Part shown: piece by piece, positions 1-10,680 of the stretch
How positions within the stretch are numbered: the first letter of the stretch is position 1
Layout of the letters: every line of letters begins with the position of its first letter
Assembly: GCF_902686445.1 (NCBI RefSeq)
Contig: NC_062213.1
Location: 10,374,741-10,438,740, forward strand
Source of the DNA: Sciurus carolinensis
Taxonomy: Eukaryota; Chordata; Mammalia; Rodentia; Sciuridae
Reading direction: 5' to 3'
DNA: 64,000 nucleotides
Position numbers and translations under genes: made by a program
The notes under the pieces: model-generated
Told to the model about the DNA's origin: nothing
Seen by the model: only the letters and a program-made list of their open reading frames with translations
The model's database searches: none

Positions 1-579
1 CTCCGGCCTCCAGGATAATTTTCTTCCACTTCTCACGATATTCTCTTCACAGGCTCTGTGTTCTTGGTTTATTTCCTCCTCTTAATTTATCTGTGAGCAC
101 CATGTGTCCTTGGGGGCCAGTGCCTGCCTACAGGCAGAGTTATGTGGGTGGCCATGGTCGGGACCAGGCTGCCTGGTGATCAGCACGGCCTTCTTCCAGA
201 TGCACAGCTGGGAGTTGGGAGTAGGGTCTGGCCCACCTGCTATGGTGGGGAACAGGGGGCCAGGAGAGCCGATTCAGGCCAGTTTTGCACCAGTCTGCAG
301 GGGCAGAGCCCATGAAAGGCCTCAAGGCCCTGCATATGAAGCCCCCAGCTCTTCTGTCTCCACCCCCAGTGGAGTGCTGTCCCATCCTGGGGGCCACTTC
401 CCTCAGTGTGTCATGGCTGTTTTCTCCTTTGGCTTTTTCCTGGAGATGAAGGTTAGAAGTAACTGAAAACAGCATCAACTGATTTGTAATACAGCACTCA
501 AAACAAGAAATATAGCCACCCAGCACTGGTGAATACAGACCCTGGTTCTCTGCCAGAGGAGGGAAAGACAGATACCTCC
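1..579. other. Unique DNA, no gene seen
   Basis: No repeat family is recognised. The open frames on the two strands (about 120 and 155 codons) overlap each other, have no recognisable domain and no splice context, so I read them as chance. Confidence 0.6.
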
Positions 580-885
580 TAGCAGGGCTGCCGTAGCCAA
601 ACATCACAGACAGAGTGGCTCAAAATGACAGAAATCTATTCTCTCAAAGGTCTGAAGGCCAAAAGTCTGACATGGAGGTGCAGAGCGGGCCTTGCTCCCT
701 TCGAAGGCTCCAGGAAGTCACTCTGCCTCCCAGCTTGTGGTGGTTGCTGGCAATTGTGATTTTCCTAGTTTTGCAGATGTGTCAGCCCCATCCCTGCCTC
801 TGTCTTCATGTGGACATTCTCCTGGTGTGTTCTGTGTTCCACTCCTCTTCTTATAAGGACACTGGCATTGGGCTTAGTGGCTACC
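580..885 (-). repeat. MLT1-like MaLR LTR, 3' part of a split copy
   Basis: The + strand reads as the complement of an MLT1-type LTR end: a 'gctgccgtagccaa' start, 'gtggctcaaaatgacagaaa' followed by a T-rich stretch, then 'ttataaggacactggcattg' near 855. In the family this corresponds to the LTR end with its AATAAA region, lying on the - strand. The match stops at about 885, where another LTR begins, and resumes at 1279. The copy is an old, diverged, non-coding remnant of an ERVL-MaLR retrotransposon. Confidence 0.72.
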
Positions 886-1278
886 TGTTCTGGGTAGAAT
901 ATGGAGTGTCCCCCTAGCCTCATGTGAAAGTGTGATCCTCAGTGCAGCACGGTTCAGAGATGGGACTGTGAGGCAATGACTGGATTGTGATTGGTCCATC
1001 TGATGGATTAATCCATGGAGAGCTGGATGGACTCCTGGGAGGTGGGACTTGGTGGGAGGAAGGAGGTCACTGGGGTGTGCCCTAGCCCCTTCCCCTCTCT
1101 GTCCCTGCTTCCTGGCTTCCAAGAGTTGAGTAGCTGTCCTCCAACCATGCCCTTCCGCCATGATGTTCTGTCTCACCTCAGGCCCAGAGCAATGGAGCCA
1201 GTCTACCATAGGTTGAAACCGTGAGCCAAAACAAATCTCTAAGCTGTTCTTATCAGCAAGGAAAAGTTGACCTACTCA
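886..1278 (+). repeat. MaLR-like LTR inserted inside the MLT1 copy
   Basis: Begins TGTTCTGGGTAGAATATGG and ends near 'gttgacctactca', giving TG...CA edges. Internal landmarks are 'cgccatgatgttctgtctca' (about 1157-1176) and 'gtgagccaaaacaaatctc' near 1230. They are shared with the better-preserved LTR at 12718-13130, so both appear to be the same MaLR family. No exact target duplication survives. It interrupts the inverted MLT1 remnant and is therefore younger than it. Confidence 0.65.
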
Positions 1279-1400
1279 TCATCCTATGCCAGCATGACTC
1301 TTCTTAACTGATTACATCTGCGAAGACCCTTTCTCCAAATAAGGTGACATCCTGAGGTTCCAAATAGACATGAACTTAGGGACACAACTGGGTCCACCAC
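1279..1400 (-). repeat. MLT1-like MaLR LTR, 5' part of the split copy
   Basis: Continues the element interrupted at 885. 'ttaactgattacatctgcga', 'accctttctccaaataaggt' and 'gggacacaactgggtccacc' follow the MLT1 5' half in reverse complement. Together with 580-885 it makes one LTR of roughly 430 bases. Confidence 0.7.
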
Positions 1401-1764
1401 ATCTGCTCAGCTCCGGATGGCCTTGCGGGTCCTCTCTCTTTCATCGGACCATGTCTGCAGAGGGCATGTTCTTTTTCTCAGTCTAACTTCTTTTACTTTA
1501 AGCAAATAACTAATCCTGGCTACAATTGGCTTCTTGCTTTTGATTTCAGGGTGGTTACGAGTTAGGAAATTTTGACTTTTTCCTGTGTCCTCATTGGTAT
1601 TTTCATGAAAAGTGGGAGGAGATGGGAGAAGGAAAAGTACTGTTTTAACCCTTCTGTCTCCTTAAGGGCAATCTGCATACCTAACCTCCAATTCTGTTTG
1701 CTTACTTTCAAAACAAATAGTAGCCAGAGGGCAGTCTTCCTTCCCAGTATCCAGATCCCTTGGT
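1401..1764. other. Unique DNA, no gene seen
   Basis: Nothing recognisable. The last six bases (1759-1764, CTTGGT) are the left copy of the target duplication of the LTR that follows. Confidence 0.55.
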
Positions 1765-2214
1765 TGTTGGGACTAATGACACATTAACTAACTCAGGCCG
1801 ACTCCTTACTCCCTGGCGAGTGAGCAAGATCAAGGCCTCAAAGGCGGTTTCAAAAGTTCGTGACAATAAACCGGACCACCGTCAGGGATTGGTTAACAAC
1901 AGTTCCGCGAACGTGATCAGCTCGTGCTTGCCATATAGTCCTATGGGACTCTCGCCTGCGTGAACCCCCTGCCTTGCTGACCTTTAAGCTGATTGGTTCC
2001 CGCCTAGCCCCCACCCTACATAAAAGCTGTGTGACTTCCTCAATAAACGAGTTCCTGCTGTGACGGGTCTCCCTGAGGTGTCTGATTGTCCTCTGCCCCA
2101 AGGGCTGGGTGCAGGCGGTTAGTCGGCCCTACCTTTCCCAGTCTGGCTTTGTTAGGGAGTGTCCCCTTCCTTTGTCACTGGTCGAGAAGAGCAAGGGGGC
2201 TTAAGACCCCGACA
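1765..2214 (+). mobile_element. Solo LTR of a class I-like endogenous retrovirus
   Basis: A 450-base unit that starts TGTTGGGA and ends CCCCGACA, near-perfect short inverted ends (TGTTGGG against TGTCGGG). It is flanked on both sides by the identical hexamer CTTGGT (1759-1764 and 2215-2220), the expected target-site duplication. Inside are an inverted CCAAT motif (gattgg, 1991-1996), a TATA-like 'cataaaag' (2019-2026) and AATAAA (2042-2047) followed by GT-rich sequence. This fits a U3-R-U5 layout on the + strand. Neither primer-binding site nor gag/pol/env sequence follows, so only one LTR remains, as after recombination between two LTRs. The class I (gamma-like) assignment is inferred from layout and CpG content, not from a database match. 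Confidence 0.82.
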
Positions 2215-2220
2215 CTTGGT

Positions 2221-3557
2221 GACATTGGTTTGCAGTTGTGTGCCACCAGTACCTTACTGTGGATGGTCAATAAAGGTTTGTTCAGTAAAGAAAGCTTTAC
2301 TCTACCAGGTCAGTTGACCTCGTGCAAATAGAATTCAGTGACTCTAACACATTTGGTTCATAATGAACCTTGGCTGCTTGGGGTCCTGTCAGACAGTTCT
2401 AGAAGCAGAAGTCAAACCCAGATTGTGGGGCTCATTGGCAGGTGCCTATCCCACCTGCTCCTCATGGGGGTCACTCTCGCATAGGCCTGCATTGTGGGGA
2501 CCCCAGCGGGGTGCTTTGACCCAGGCCCCACACTGCCCAGGGAGTGAGAGGAGCTTCCAGAAGCCTTCTTGGGAAAGGGAGCTGGGGCATTTCCATGTAA
2601 AATGGAGGGGAGGCCCCAGGTGCCTAGCTCTTCACAGAGACAAGCAGCTACTGGAGTCAGTGAGCAGCACGGAGCTCTGGAACCACAGGAGGAGGCATCC
2701 TGGGTGAGGACGGAGAGCCTGCATAGCCAGTCCCTGCAAGACAGGCCCCAGTAGCCTGAGCAGGGCCTCCCACTCTGTTGTCAGTGGGAGATCCATAGAT
2801 TTACTACCTTCATTTTAAAATCGCTTTGAACTTCATGATACTCAGGGGCCAGAACATTATTCTTACTGTGAGTAACCCATTTAGGTGGGGTGTCTGGCTC
2901 CTCTATCGGTGGATGCAGCTTGAAGTCTCCTCTTCTAATGCTGCAGTGGGATGTTGGTGGAAAGTGTGAGTCATTGAAAGGACAGATGGTACCTGGACAA
3001 AGCAAAGGTGGTGAGGGGCGTCTGCCCAGCTGCCGTGTGAGAAGGTCTGCAAGGTTTCTGGGTCCTCCCAAGGTTAGCATTTCACAGCTCAGAGTTCTCT
3101 GGGAGACAACTGGGATTCAAACTCCCAATGTGGGAATCTGTTTTTAAGTCTTCGTGATCAAAACGTCACAGATCTGTCCTGCCTTCTCAAGACTCTGCAA
3201 TACAGTTGTGTTTGCAAAATCCTTCTCACGTAGTTGCTGAATGCAAGTGTGTGGTCCTTGCTATTTTGTGTTGCTGTGCACTTGAAAACAATGCTGGAAG
3301 CTGGATTCATTTTAAACTGAAGCACACCTGTTGGTGGGCCCATGGGTTCAGGGTGCCAGTCCTGAAAGGGAGCTGGATCCCTCATTAACACACCCACCTC
3401 TTCCAGTGTCCAGAAGCCCTCCCCCTGGACATTTGCCTCTGAATTAAATGTCAAGAAATCAACATAAGAAAATATAGAACAGTACCTGGTGTATAGTTGA
3501 TATAAGGTTCCACTTATTGATGGAGTGAATAGGAGCAATAGGAGATTTTAATAATTA
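2221..3557. other. Unique DNA, no gene seen
   Basis: About 1.3 kb with no recognised repeat. Open frames here are short and overlapping. An AATAAA at about 2268 has no gene upstream and is probably chance. Confidence 0.55.
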
Positions 3558-3790
3558 ATGATTCAGCCTTTGGTGTTAAATACACCAGATCTAGAATCCT
3601 GGTTGTGTCACTCATTAATAGTGTGATCTTGAGCAATTTATATAACCTCTCTGAGCCTCAGGCTGCCATTTATAAAGCGGGGATGGTAACATTCCTATGT
3701 CACTGGGTAAGTTGTGAAAATTATATAAACAAAAAAACCGTCTCAATCACATTGTGCCCCATTATAAGCACTCAATGAAACCTTCTCGTG
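3558..3790 (+). repeat. MIR SINE, nearly full length
   Basis: Follows the MIR consensus: 'atctagaatcctggttgtgt', 'gtgtgatcttgagcaattta', 'acctctctgagcctcagg', then a run like 'ataaagcggggatggtaaca', ending near 'ataagcactcaatgaaa'. An old tRNA-derived SINE, no longer mobile. Confidence 0.85.
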
Positions 3791-4757
3791 TTTACCATTG
3801 CTGACATTGATAATAATAATTATAAAAACAAATACATGTAGTCCCTGAATCACAGCGTCTGATTTGCCCCGCATGCCCTCCCAAGGGTCCTCCATGCGTA
3901 GCTCTGGGGACGCGGCTCTTCTCTTCACAGTTGTGTTCTCCACTGAAACACCTTCTTGGTTCTCGGTGTTCCTTTTGGCTCCAGAGCCAGGTCACTTGTC
4001 AGCTGCCTTGCCAAGCCCTTCCCTGACAGCTGAGCCATGGCTGCCTTCCTGGGCCCCCAGCCCCCTGTCCCTCCTCTCTAATGTTCCGTGGCTGTTCACC
4101 CCGAGTCCCTCTTCCTCCGCTCTCATCCTCACTGGATTGACTTATGGAGGGCAGATTGCAAGTGGAGCTCCTGGCAGGGAAGAAAGCCCAGGGCCCAGGA
4201 GGCCACGGAGTGCAGGGACTCAGACTGAGGGCAAATGGACCCTTGGCACCCAGCTCTGCTTTTATTCAGCCAGAATCTTGGGGCTGCTGCTGTGGGGACC
4301 CGTCCTCCTCCCCCATGGATGCCCCTTGCCTGCCTGCCTTCTTTCTCCTTCCCGCCTTGGGGCGCCCTGCTGGGCTGGCACTGGAAGCTCTCACCAGCCC
4401 CGGGAGCCTCAGTGCTTTCATCTGTGAGGGGCACCTGTTGCCACCCTCAGGGGCCCAGGGCAGGAGACAGACTCTCATAGGAGGAGCCAGTTGGCCCATG
4501 GAGAAAGGAAGCTGGAAGTCATGTTTCCGTTAGCAGGGAGCCTAAAGAGAGCCTCGGGGAAGCTTGGTGGCTCTGTGACTCCACCGTTGCATGACCCCTC
4601 TGACGATCTGCTAGGAAGGGATGAGCATTTATAGCCCTCTCCCACGTACTCAGCACGACTGCAACTCCTTAGCGCCCAGCCTCCTGGCCCAAAGTTGAAT
4701 TTGCTTTTGCGTTTGCCTTAAGGCCTAGCTTACTGAGGAATAGCTCATGCTTGGGAG
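3791..4757. other. Unique GC-rich DNA, no gene seen
   Basis: The frame at 3864-4427 is open for 187 codons on the + strand, with overlapping open frames on both strands. The composition (Pro/Ser/Leu rich) reflects GC content, there is no domain and no splice context, so I do not call a gene. A weak L2-like phrase occurs near 4000-4030. Confidence 0.5.
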
Positions 4758-4885
4758 CATTAATTCAATGCAATTAAGTGAACACTGGTGAGCAAGCGCT
4801 TTGTGTCGTCCACTGGACTTTGGGGACACTGCAGGGAGCAAAACAATGGCCCTGTTGTCATGCAGCTTGCAACTCCTGAGGGAGT
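4758..4885 (-). repeat. L2 LINE 3' end fragment
   Basis: Reads as the complement of the L2 3' end: 'attcaatgcaattaagtgaa', then 'tttggggacactgcagggag', 'caaaacaatggccctgttgt' and 'catgcagcttgcaactcct'. Strongly diverged. Confidence 0.6.
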
Positions 4886-4892
4886 CTTGGAT

Positions 4893-4990
4893 CTGAAAAG
4901 ATGAGGTGATTAAACCCAGAGAAATGAAGCAATGTGGCCCAAGTCACAACAAGTGACGCTGGGAGAACCGAGCTCACTTCCCAGTGTGAT
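4893..4990 (-). repeat. MIR fragment
   Basis: Complement of the MIR core: 'agagaaatgaagcaatgtgg' followed by 'cccaagtcacaacaagtga' and 'ctgggagaaccgagctc'. Confidence 0.5.
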
Positions 4991-6259
4991 TGCAAGAAGC
5001 TACTCCACTTTTACCTCTCCAACCTATTACTCAGCAACAGGAAGGCCAGTAGCTTCTTCCTGTTGAATTAGCCACAACCTCAAGGGGCTTTCATCCTTCA
5101 AAACAGAGCCAGTCTTGCTTTTAAATGCTACTGTGAAGAAAAGTGGAACATTCTTCAATCTACCCACTCCTGTAACTTCCACCGCCACATGGCGGCACTG
5201 TTGAACATAGGTCCACACTGTCTGGTGACTCTCCTGCAGGCTGCAGAGTTGCTGGCCCGGTCCCTACACTTGCTTCCAAAGGCCCACAAACTTGGGCTTC
5301 AAGATTCCACCTCTTTGATTTCAGATGCGTACGTTCATGATCAGTAAAGGATAGTTCTGTGACGGGACAGCTGAATTAGCCTCAACTTCATGTAATCCAG
5401 GAGCCAGCCTCTTCCCCAAAACTCCATGGCTCATGTATAAATCAGAGTCACTGACCAAGACCCCCTCAGCCTCTGAGTTGTTTGTGTCTTTTGTCGCCAC
5501 TACAAATCCCATAAGATCCTTATGCACACTCTTCCATCGTTACCCAACTGAGGATATAAAGGGATGCGAAGGTTGTCTCTATTCAGGCAAGGAGTATGCC
5601 ATTATTTTCTTCCCCAGAGCACTCTGTGTGTGTACATAACTCAGGGCTATCTCTCATGAGATTCTCCCCTAAGTCTTTCTAAGGTCACCTATGGCCATCC
5701 ATCTAGAAGAGCTTGTATCCTTTGACACGGGTTTTTAATTCACACTGACTCTTGCTATCTTGACCAACTCCTAATATATTTTCTCTTTGGTATGTGTTCA
5801 GATATGCATATATTGGTGTGAGTTAGCTGTGTCACACCTATGCACACTCAGATGGGAGACAGTTGTATGAATTGGATAAGAAGATTCCTTTGGGGCTGCC
5901 CGAACTCCCTCTCCTTAAAAGTCACATCTGGTCTCTATGGGACTGATATTCAGTCCACTGGTGTCTTCCAAGGCTGAAGCAGAGATGTATGATCAGAGAT
6001 CTGCAAGGAAAGTAAATGATTTCTTTGGCTGGTTGCTTCTGAGAAGAAGTAAAAGAGATATGTCACTTTCTAAGGGGAAGCTATGAAAGCTTAGTGGAAA
6101 ATCAGGGTGTTACTGGGATTGGGAGAGAGAGAGAGAAAAAAAAACCAAAAACATAAACACTGAGAGCAACCCTCAGAAGCCAAGAGAACATTCATCTGAA
6201 GGAATGAGAGGAGGTGTGTTTCACATGCACAGGGCCATCCCAGTGGGAAAGACCCGCCT
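4991..6259. other. Unique DNA with a short purine run
   Basis: No gene or repeat family recognised. A purine run (GA repeats then A's) lies at 6121-6144. Confidence 0.5.
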
Positions 6260-6345
6260 TCCTGCTCTGCTCATTGATCGACATGGCCTTGGGCCAATCA
6301 CTTCACCTCGTGAGTCAGTTTCCCCCCTGTGGAGTGGAGCTGGCT
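6260..6345 (+). repeat. MIR fragment
   Basis: 'gacatggccttgggccaatc', 'acttcacctcgtgagtcagt' and 'ttcccccctgtggagtgg' align to the MIR core region. Confidence 0.55.
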
Positions 6346-7484
6346 GCCCAGTGTGGAGGAGTCTGGGAAGACAACCCAGGTGGGGCCAAGGACACTGCTG
6401 ACCCTAAATGGTAACTTACACCATCTGCCACCCAGACACACAATGTGCCCACAAATACAAGCTCTTTAATGGCAGTATTTGGAGTAGGAAATGAGGAGAG
6501 TTGAGGGAACAAATGAAGAAGAGTGAGGCCCCTAGAAGCCAGCACCTGCAAAAGCCTTGCCCTGCCCCCAGGGTGAGGGGACACCTCAAGAAGAGTATGT
6601 TATCAAAACTCATAACGGGGTGCCCAGCAGGAGTGGGGTAAGATGCTGGTGGGGCAGCACTAAGGGAGGATGGGAACCAAGAGGCAAAGTCTGGCCTCAC
6701 TTCCTGCCCACCCACCCCACCCCAGCTCCTGCCATCGGGAAAGCTGGTGTTCTTACTAAGATGGGTTGTTAAATGCAATAAGTAAGAAAGAGAAGGCCTG
6801 CAATAGAATACCAAGAACTTCTCAAAAGCAGAGAGTTAGGGAAGGTCATTGCAAGGTCGTGGAGCTGGCTGGAGTCAGTGAAAATGGTTTCAGGGCAGAA
6901 GTTAGCATGGTTCAGACGGGGATTGACAGAATTTATGAACTAGGCTATTTGCTGAAACAGTCAGAGGTCTTATCTCTGAAATTTATGAATTCATCTAGAG
7001 TTATTATTACAATTTGCAGTCTTATCTTAGAACATACGGGACAGAATGAGCTGGTGTTTAAGACATTCTGTGCTTAATTTGTGCTGTATGTCATGGCTGG
7101 TTCAGTTTTTGCCTTTTGCAGGTCACAGTTCATTTGGAAATTGGTTTCTGTTTTATTTCTTGCTTCCATTAGCCAAACCCTCAGCCAGGAGGAGAGCTCA
7201 GAGGCTGACCTCATGGGCTTAGCACAGCAGGGACAGGAGGAAGGACTTGTAGATGCCCATGAGAACCAGCACCCTCCGCTCTCCCTCCTGGCTCCTTCCC
7301 TCATAGCCTCATGTCCCAACTAATGTCATTCTTCCTCATCTGTGTGTATATCTTTCCTCCATTTACTTCACATTTTGAAAATTGCTGCCCCAGGCTTTTG
7401 CCAATTCTATTTATGTAAATAGAATTATATTATGTAATTGAACATTTTTAGGCTGCCTTTTATACCCAGAAGTCTTGTCCTCTC
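6346..7484. other. Unique DNA, no gene seen
   Basis: Several 70-130 codon open frames overlap on both strands. None has a recognisable domain. No repeat family recognised. Confidence 0.5.
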
Positions 7485-7665
7485 AGTCAGCACTGAAGAG
7501 ATGGAAATATTTTATAATCTGCATGGTCCAGTCTGCTCCCATGAGCCACTGGTTATTTGTACTATCACTGTTATGAATAAGAAATGGGATTTTAAATGAA
7601 GGTAAATAGTCACAAGTGGCTAGGGCTACTGTACTGGATAATGCTGCCCTGAACAGTCCTGTTGG
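7485..7665 (+). repeat. Old MER-type DNA element fragment (family uncertain)
   Basis: Phrases such as 'tctgctcccatgagccactg' and, at the far end, 'gtcacaagtggctagggcta' plus 'ctgtactggataatgctgcc' resemble a common mammalian interspersed element whose ends speak of a 'tggctac...ctggacag' motif. A second copy seems to lie at 14035-14230. Family name not certain. Confidence 0.4.
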
Positions 7666-7671
7666 GATGCT

Positions 7672-7790
7672 CTTAGCATCTGCATTTTAGACCTGAGAAG
7701 GCTGAGTCCTGGGATGGTTGGGTACAATGCCATGGTGACCCAGCTAGCAAGTGGGGGGGCCAGGACAAGAACCCAGTTCTCACAGGGCCC
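7672..7790 (-). repeat. MIR fragment
   Basis: Complement of MIR: 'gcattttagacctgagaagg', 'ggtgacccagctagcaagtg', 'ccaggacaagaacccagt'. Confidence 0.6.
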
Positions 7791-7799
7791 CAGAGACAT

Positions 7800-8095
7800 T
7801 CAGCCTCATAACACGAGTGCTTCCTCTATCTGGAGACCCTTCTTCTTGGCCTCTTGGCTAAGATCCAGCTCAACTCTCCCTCCCACTGTGAAGCCGCCCT
7901 AGTCAAAACTAAATAAATAAGTAAATAAATAAATAAGTCAAAGTCTCCAAGACATAGCACCACTGTACCTAGCAAGTGTCTCAGTGGAGGTGCTCCCCAC
8001 TGCATTGTGGGTATTTGTTTATTTGGGTACATTTCCTATTAGTCTCTAAGGTCACTGGGGACAGGGACTGAGTCACTATGGAAGGCACGTTGGAG
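7800..8095 (+). repeat. L2 3' region carrying a (TAAA)n microsatellite
   Basis: 'ctaagatccagctcaactct' and 'cactgtgaagccgccctagt' match the L2 3' region, as does 'aaggtcactggggacaggga' further on. A (TAAA)n-type tract sits inside at 7909-7937. Confidence 0.5.
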
Positions 8096-9195
8096 GTGCG
8101 AGAGAGGTCTGGCAAATGAGTCTTTCATCAATGTTGTCACCTCCGTGGATTTGTTCCATAAGTACTGGCGGAGCGATGCTGAGCAAGGTCTCTGTGGAGA
8201 GAAAACTGGGGCCACCCCCTCCCTAGGTCCCAACTCCCGCTCCTGCTGATTCATGAATGCCTGCTGCCCTTTTGCCTTGAGCCCCCTCATTCCCACGTTC
8301 CCCTACACATGTCCCAGCAGGGTGGTGGGTCAGCAGTGCCTGGAGACTGTGATGTCATTCAATAGGTCCTGCTGAGCCGCCGGCTGTCCCCCAGACAGGG
8401 CAGCTGGGGGCCTGAGGGTCACCAGCTGAGGAGCCTTGGGGTGGGCAGACTCCTACATAAAACTGAGTAAACGCACCCTGGCCCAGTAACTGGGGCACGG
8501 CACTGTAACCCTGGGACTGGCCAACATAGAAGGCAAAGGTGGCACAGGAGACAGGCAGGCAGCCAAGATGGCTGGAGTGGGCAGGGCTTCACAGTCGGAA
8601 GGGTCACCAGCCTGACAGGAGTGGAAGGGGACCAGTTAGGTAGACAGCGGGAATGAGATGGGATGGCTGAGCCAGAGTCTGGTGCAGAGGGTGTGGAAGC
8701 TGGAAAAGATATTTAGGGGTTTTGCGTCAGGAAACTAGGAAGCTTTGCTGGTGCTGGAGCAGGGAATCAGTGTTTGAGCCCAGTAGAGAAGGACAGGGTG
8801 CCCGATGAGGGCAGGTCGTGGGGCTTAAAGCACGGACATGGGCGTGGCCTCACTGGAACTGGCCAGCCAGGAGCCACTGGGGAGCCACACGTGTCTGTCC
8901 GGGCAGTGGCTATTTTTGTTTTGTTTTGCTTCAAGAACAGCAGCATCTATTTCAAAAGTTAGCTACAGAAGGTGAATATCCATAGCACATTGTGAAGCAT
9001 GGCTTTTCAGTTCAATCAAATGGTGATTCCTCACAATTAGTTGCATCCATTTTCAATTCCATGTCTTTCCATCATGTGCAAAGCACCAAGTGGGGAGCTG
9101 ATAATGGTCTGCAGAGGCAGAGTTTGAAGGGAGATTTGAGATTTCAGAGAGGCATGAAGGGTGCAGCAGGAGAGACCCAGGACACCCTTCTCCTC
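8096..9195. other. Unique DNA, no gene seen
   Basis: About 1.1 kb, moderately GC-rich, without a recognised repeat or gene. Confidence 0.5.
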
Positions 9196-10680
9196 TTTTT
9201 TTTAAATTGGTTCTTCTTACATGACAGTAGAATCCATTTTGATAAAATTATACAAGCATTGGATATGTCTTGTTCTAATTAGGACCCCGTTCTTGTGGGT
9301 GAGCACAAAGGCAGATTCACTTAGGCATTTTCATATGTGTACGTAGGAAAACAATGTTAGATTTATTCTACTGTCTTTCCTATTCCTACCCTCTCCCTTC
9401 CTTTCATTCCCCTTTGTCTAATCTACTGAACTTCTCTTCTTACCCTCCTCGCTTTATGGTAGTGTGGCTTCCACATATCAGTGAAAACACTGAACCCTTG
9501 GCTTTTGGGAATTGGCTTATTCCACACAGCATGATAGTCTCCAGATCCACTCATTTACTAGAAAATGTCATAAAGTCATTCTTCTTTATGACTGAGTAAT
9601 ATTTCACTGTGTACATATACCACAGTTTCTTTATCCATTCATCTGTTGGTGAGCATCTAGGTTGGTTCCATAACTTAGCTATTGTGAATTGTGCAGATAT
9701 TAATATTGATGTGACTGTGTCACTGTAATATGCTGATTTTCAATCCTTTGGATATATGCCAAGGAGTGGGATAACTGGGTTCAATGGTAGTTCCATTCCT
9801 AGTTTTATGAGGAATCTCCATACTGCTTTCCAGAGTGGTTGCACCAATTTTTAATCCCACCAGCAATGTATGAACATTCCCTTTCCCCCACCTTTACTGA
9901 TATTTGTTGTTACTTATATTCTTGATAATTGCCATTCTGACTAGAGTGAGAGAAATCTCAGTGTAGTTTTCATTTGTATTCTCTAATTACTAGACATATT
10001 GAGCATATTTTTATATACTTGTTGATCATTTATATTTCTTCTTTTGAGAAGGGTCTGTTCAGTTCCCTTGCCCATTTATTTATGAGGTTATTTGGGGTTT
10101 TTTGGTGCTAAGTTTTTTGAGTTTTTTATGTATCATGGAAAGTAATACCCTATCTGAGGTGCAGGTATCAAAGATTTTCTCCCATTTTGTAGGTTCTCTC
10201 TTCATGCTCTCGATTGTTCCTTTTGCTGTGAAGAAGCCTTTTAGTTTGGTGCCATCCCATTTATTACTCTTGATTTCTTGTGCTTTAGGAGTCTTGTTCA
10301 GGAAATCAATTCCTATGTCAATATGCTGAAATGTTGGGCTTACCTTTTCTTCTAGGAGGTGCAGGGTTTCTGGTAAAATTCCTATGTCTTTGATCCACTT
10401 AGAGCTGAGTTTTATGGAGGGTAAGAGATAGGGGTAAATTTGATTTCCAGTTTCCCAGCACCATTTGTTGAACAGACTATCTTTTCTCCAATGTATGTTT
10501 ATGGCACCTTTGTCTAGTATGAGATGACTGTATTTATGTAAGTTTATCTCTGTGTCTTCTATTCTTTTCCATTGGTCTTCTTGCCTATTTCAATGCCAAT
10601 GCCATGCTGTTTGTGTTACTAGGGCTCCGTAGTATAATTTAAGGTCTGGCACCGTCGTGCCTCCTGTTTCGTATTTCTCA
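9196..10680 (-). mobile_element. 5'-truncated L1 retrotransposon: ORF2 3' part plus 3' UTR
   Basis: The + strand starts with a T run (the poly(A) tail of the - strand copy), then the sciurid-type 3' end ('acatgacagtagaatccatt'), then the complement of the ORF2 C-terminal coding part. That part includes the familiar 'gctgtgaagaagccttttag' near 10225 and 'tttgatccacttagagctga' near 10390. It breaks off near 10680, so roughly 1.1 kb of ORF2 remains. The element is decayed by stops and frame changes and cannot make a working reverse transcriptase. Four other L1 3' ends of this general kind are in the window. Confidence 0.9.

Noticed and set aside
1765..2214. A host gene promoter (CCAAT, TATA-like, AATAAA)
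   Set aside because: The features lie inside a unit with LTR ends and a target duplication, so they belong to a retroviral LTR.
3864..4427. 187-codon + strand frame
   Set aside because: Overlapping frames on both strands and a composition explained by GC content. No known family.
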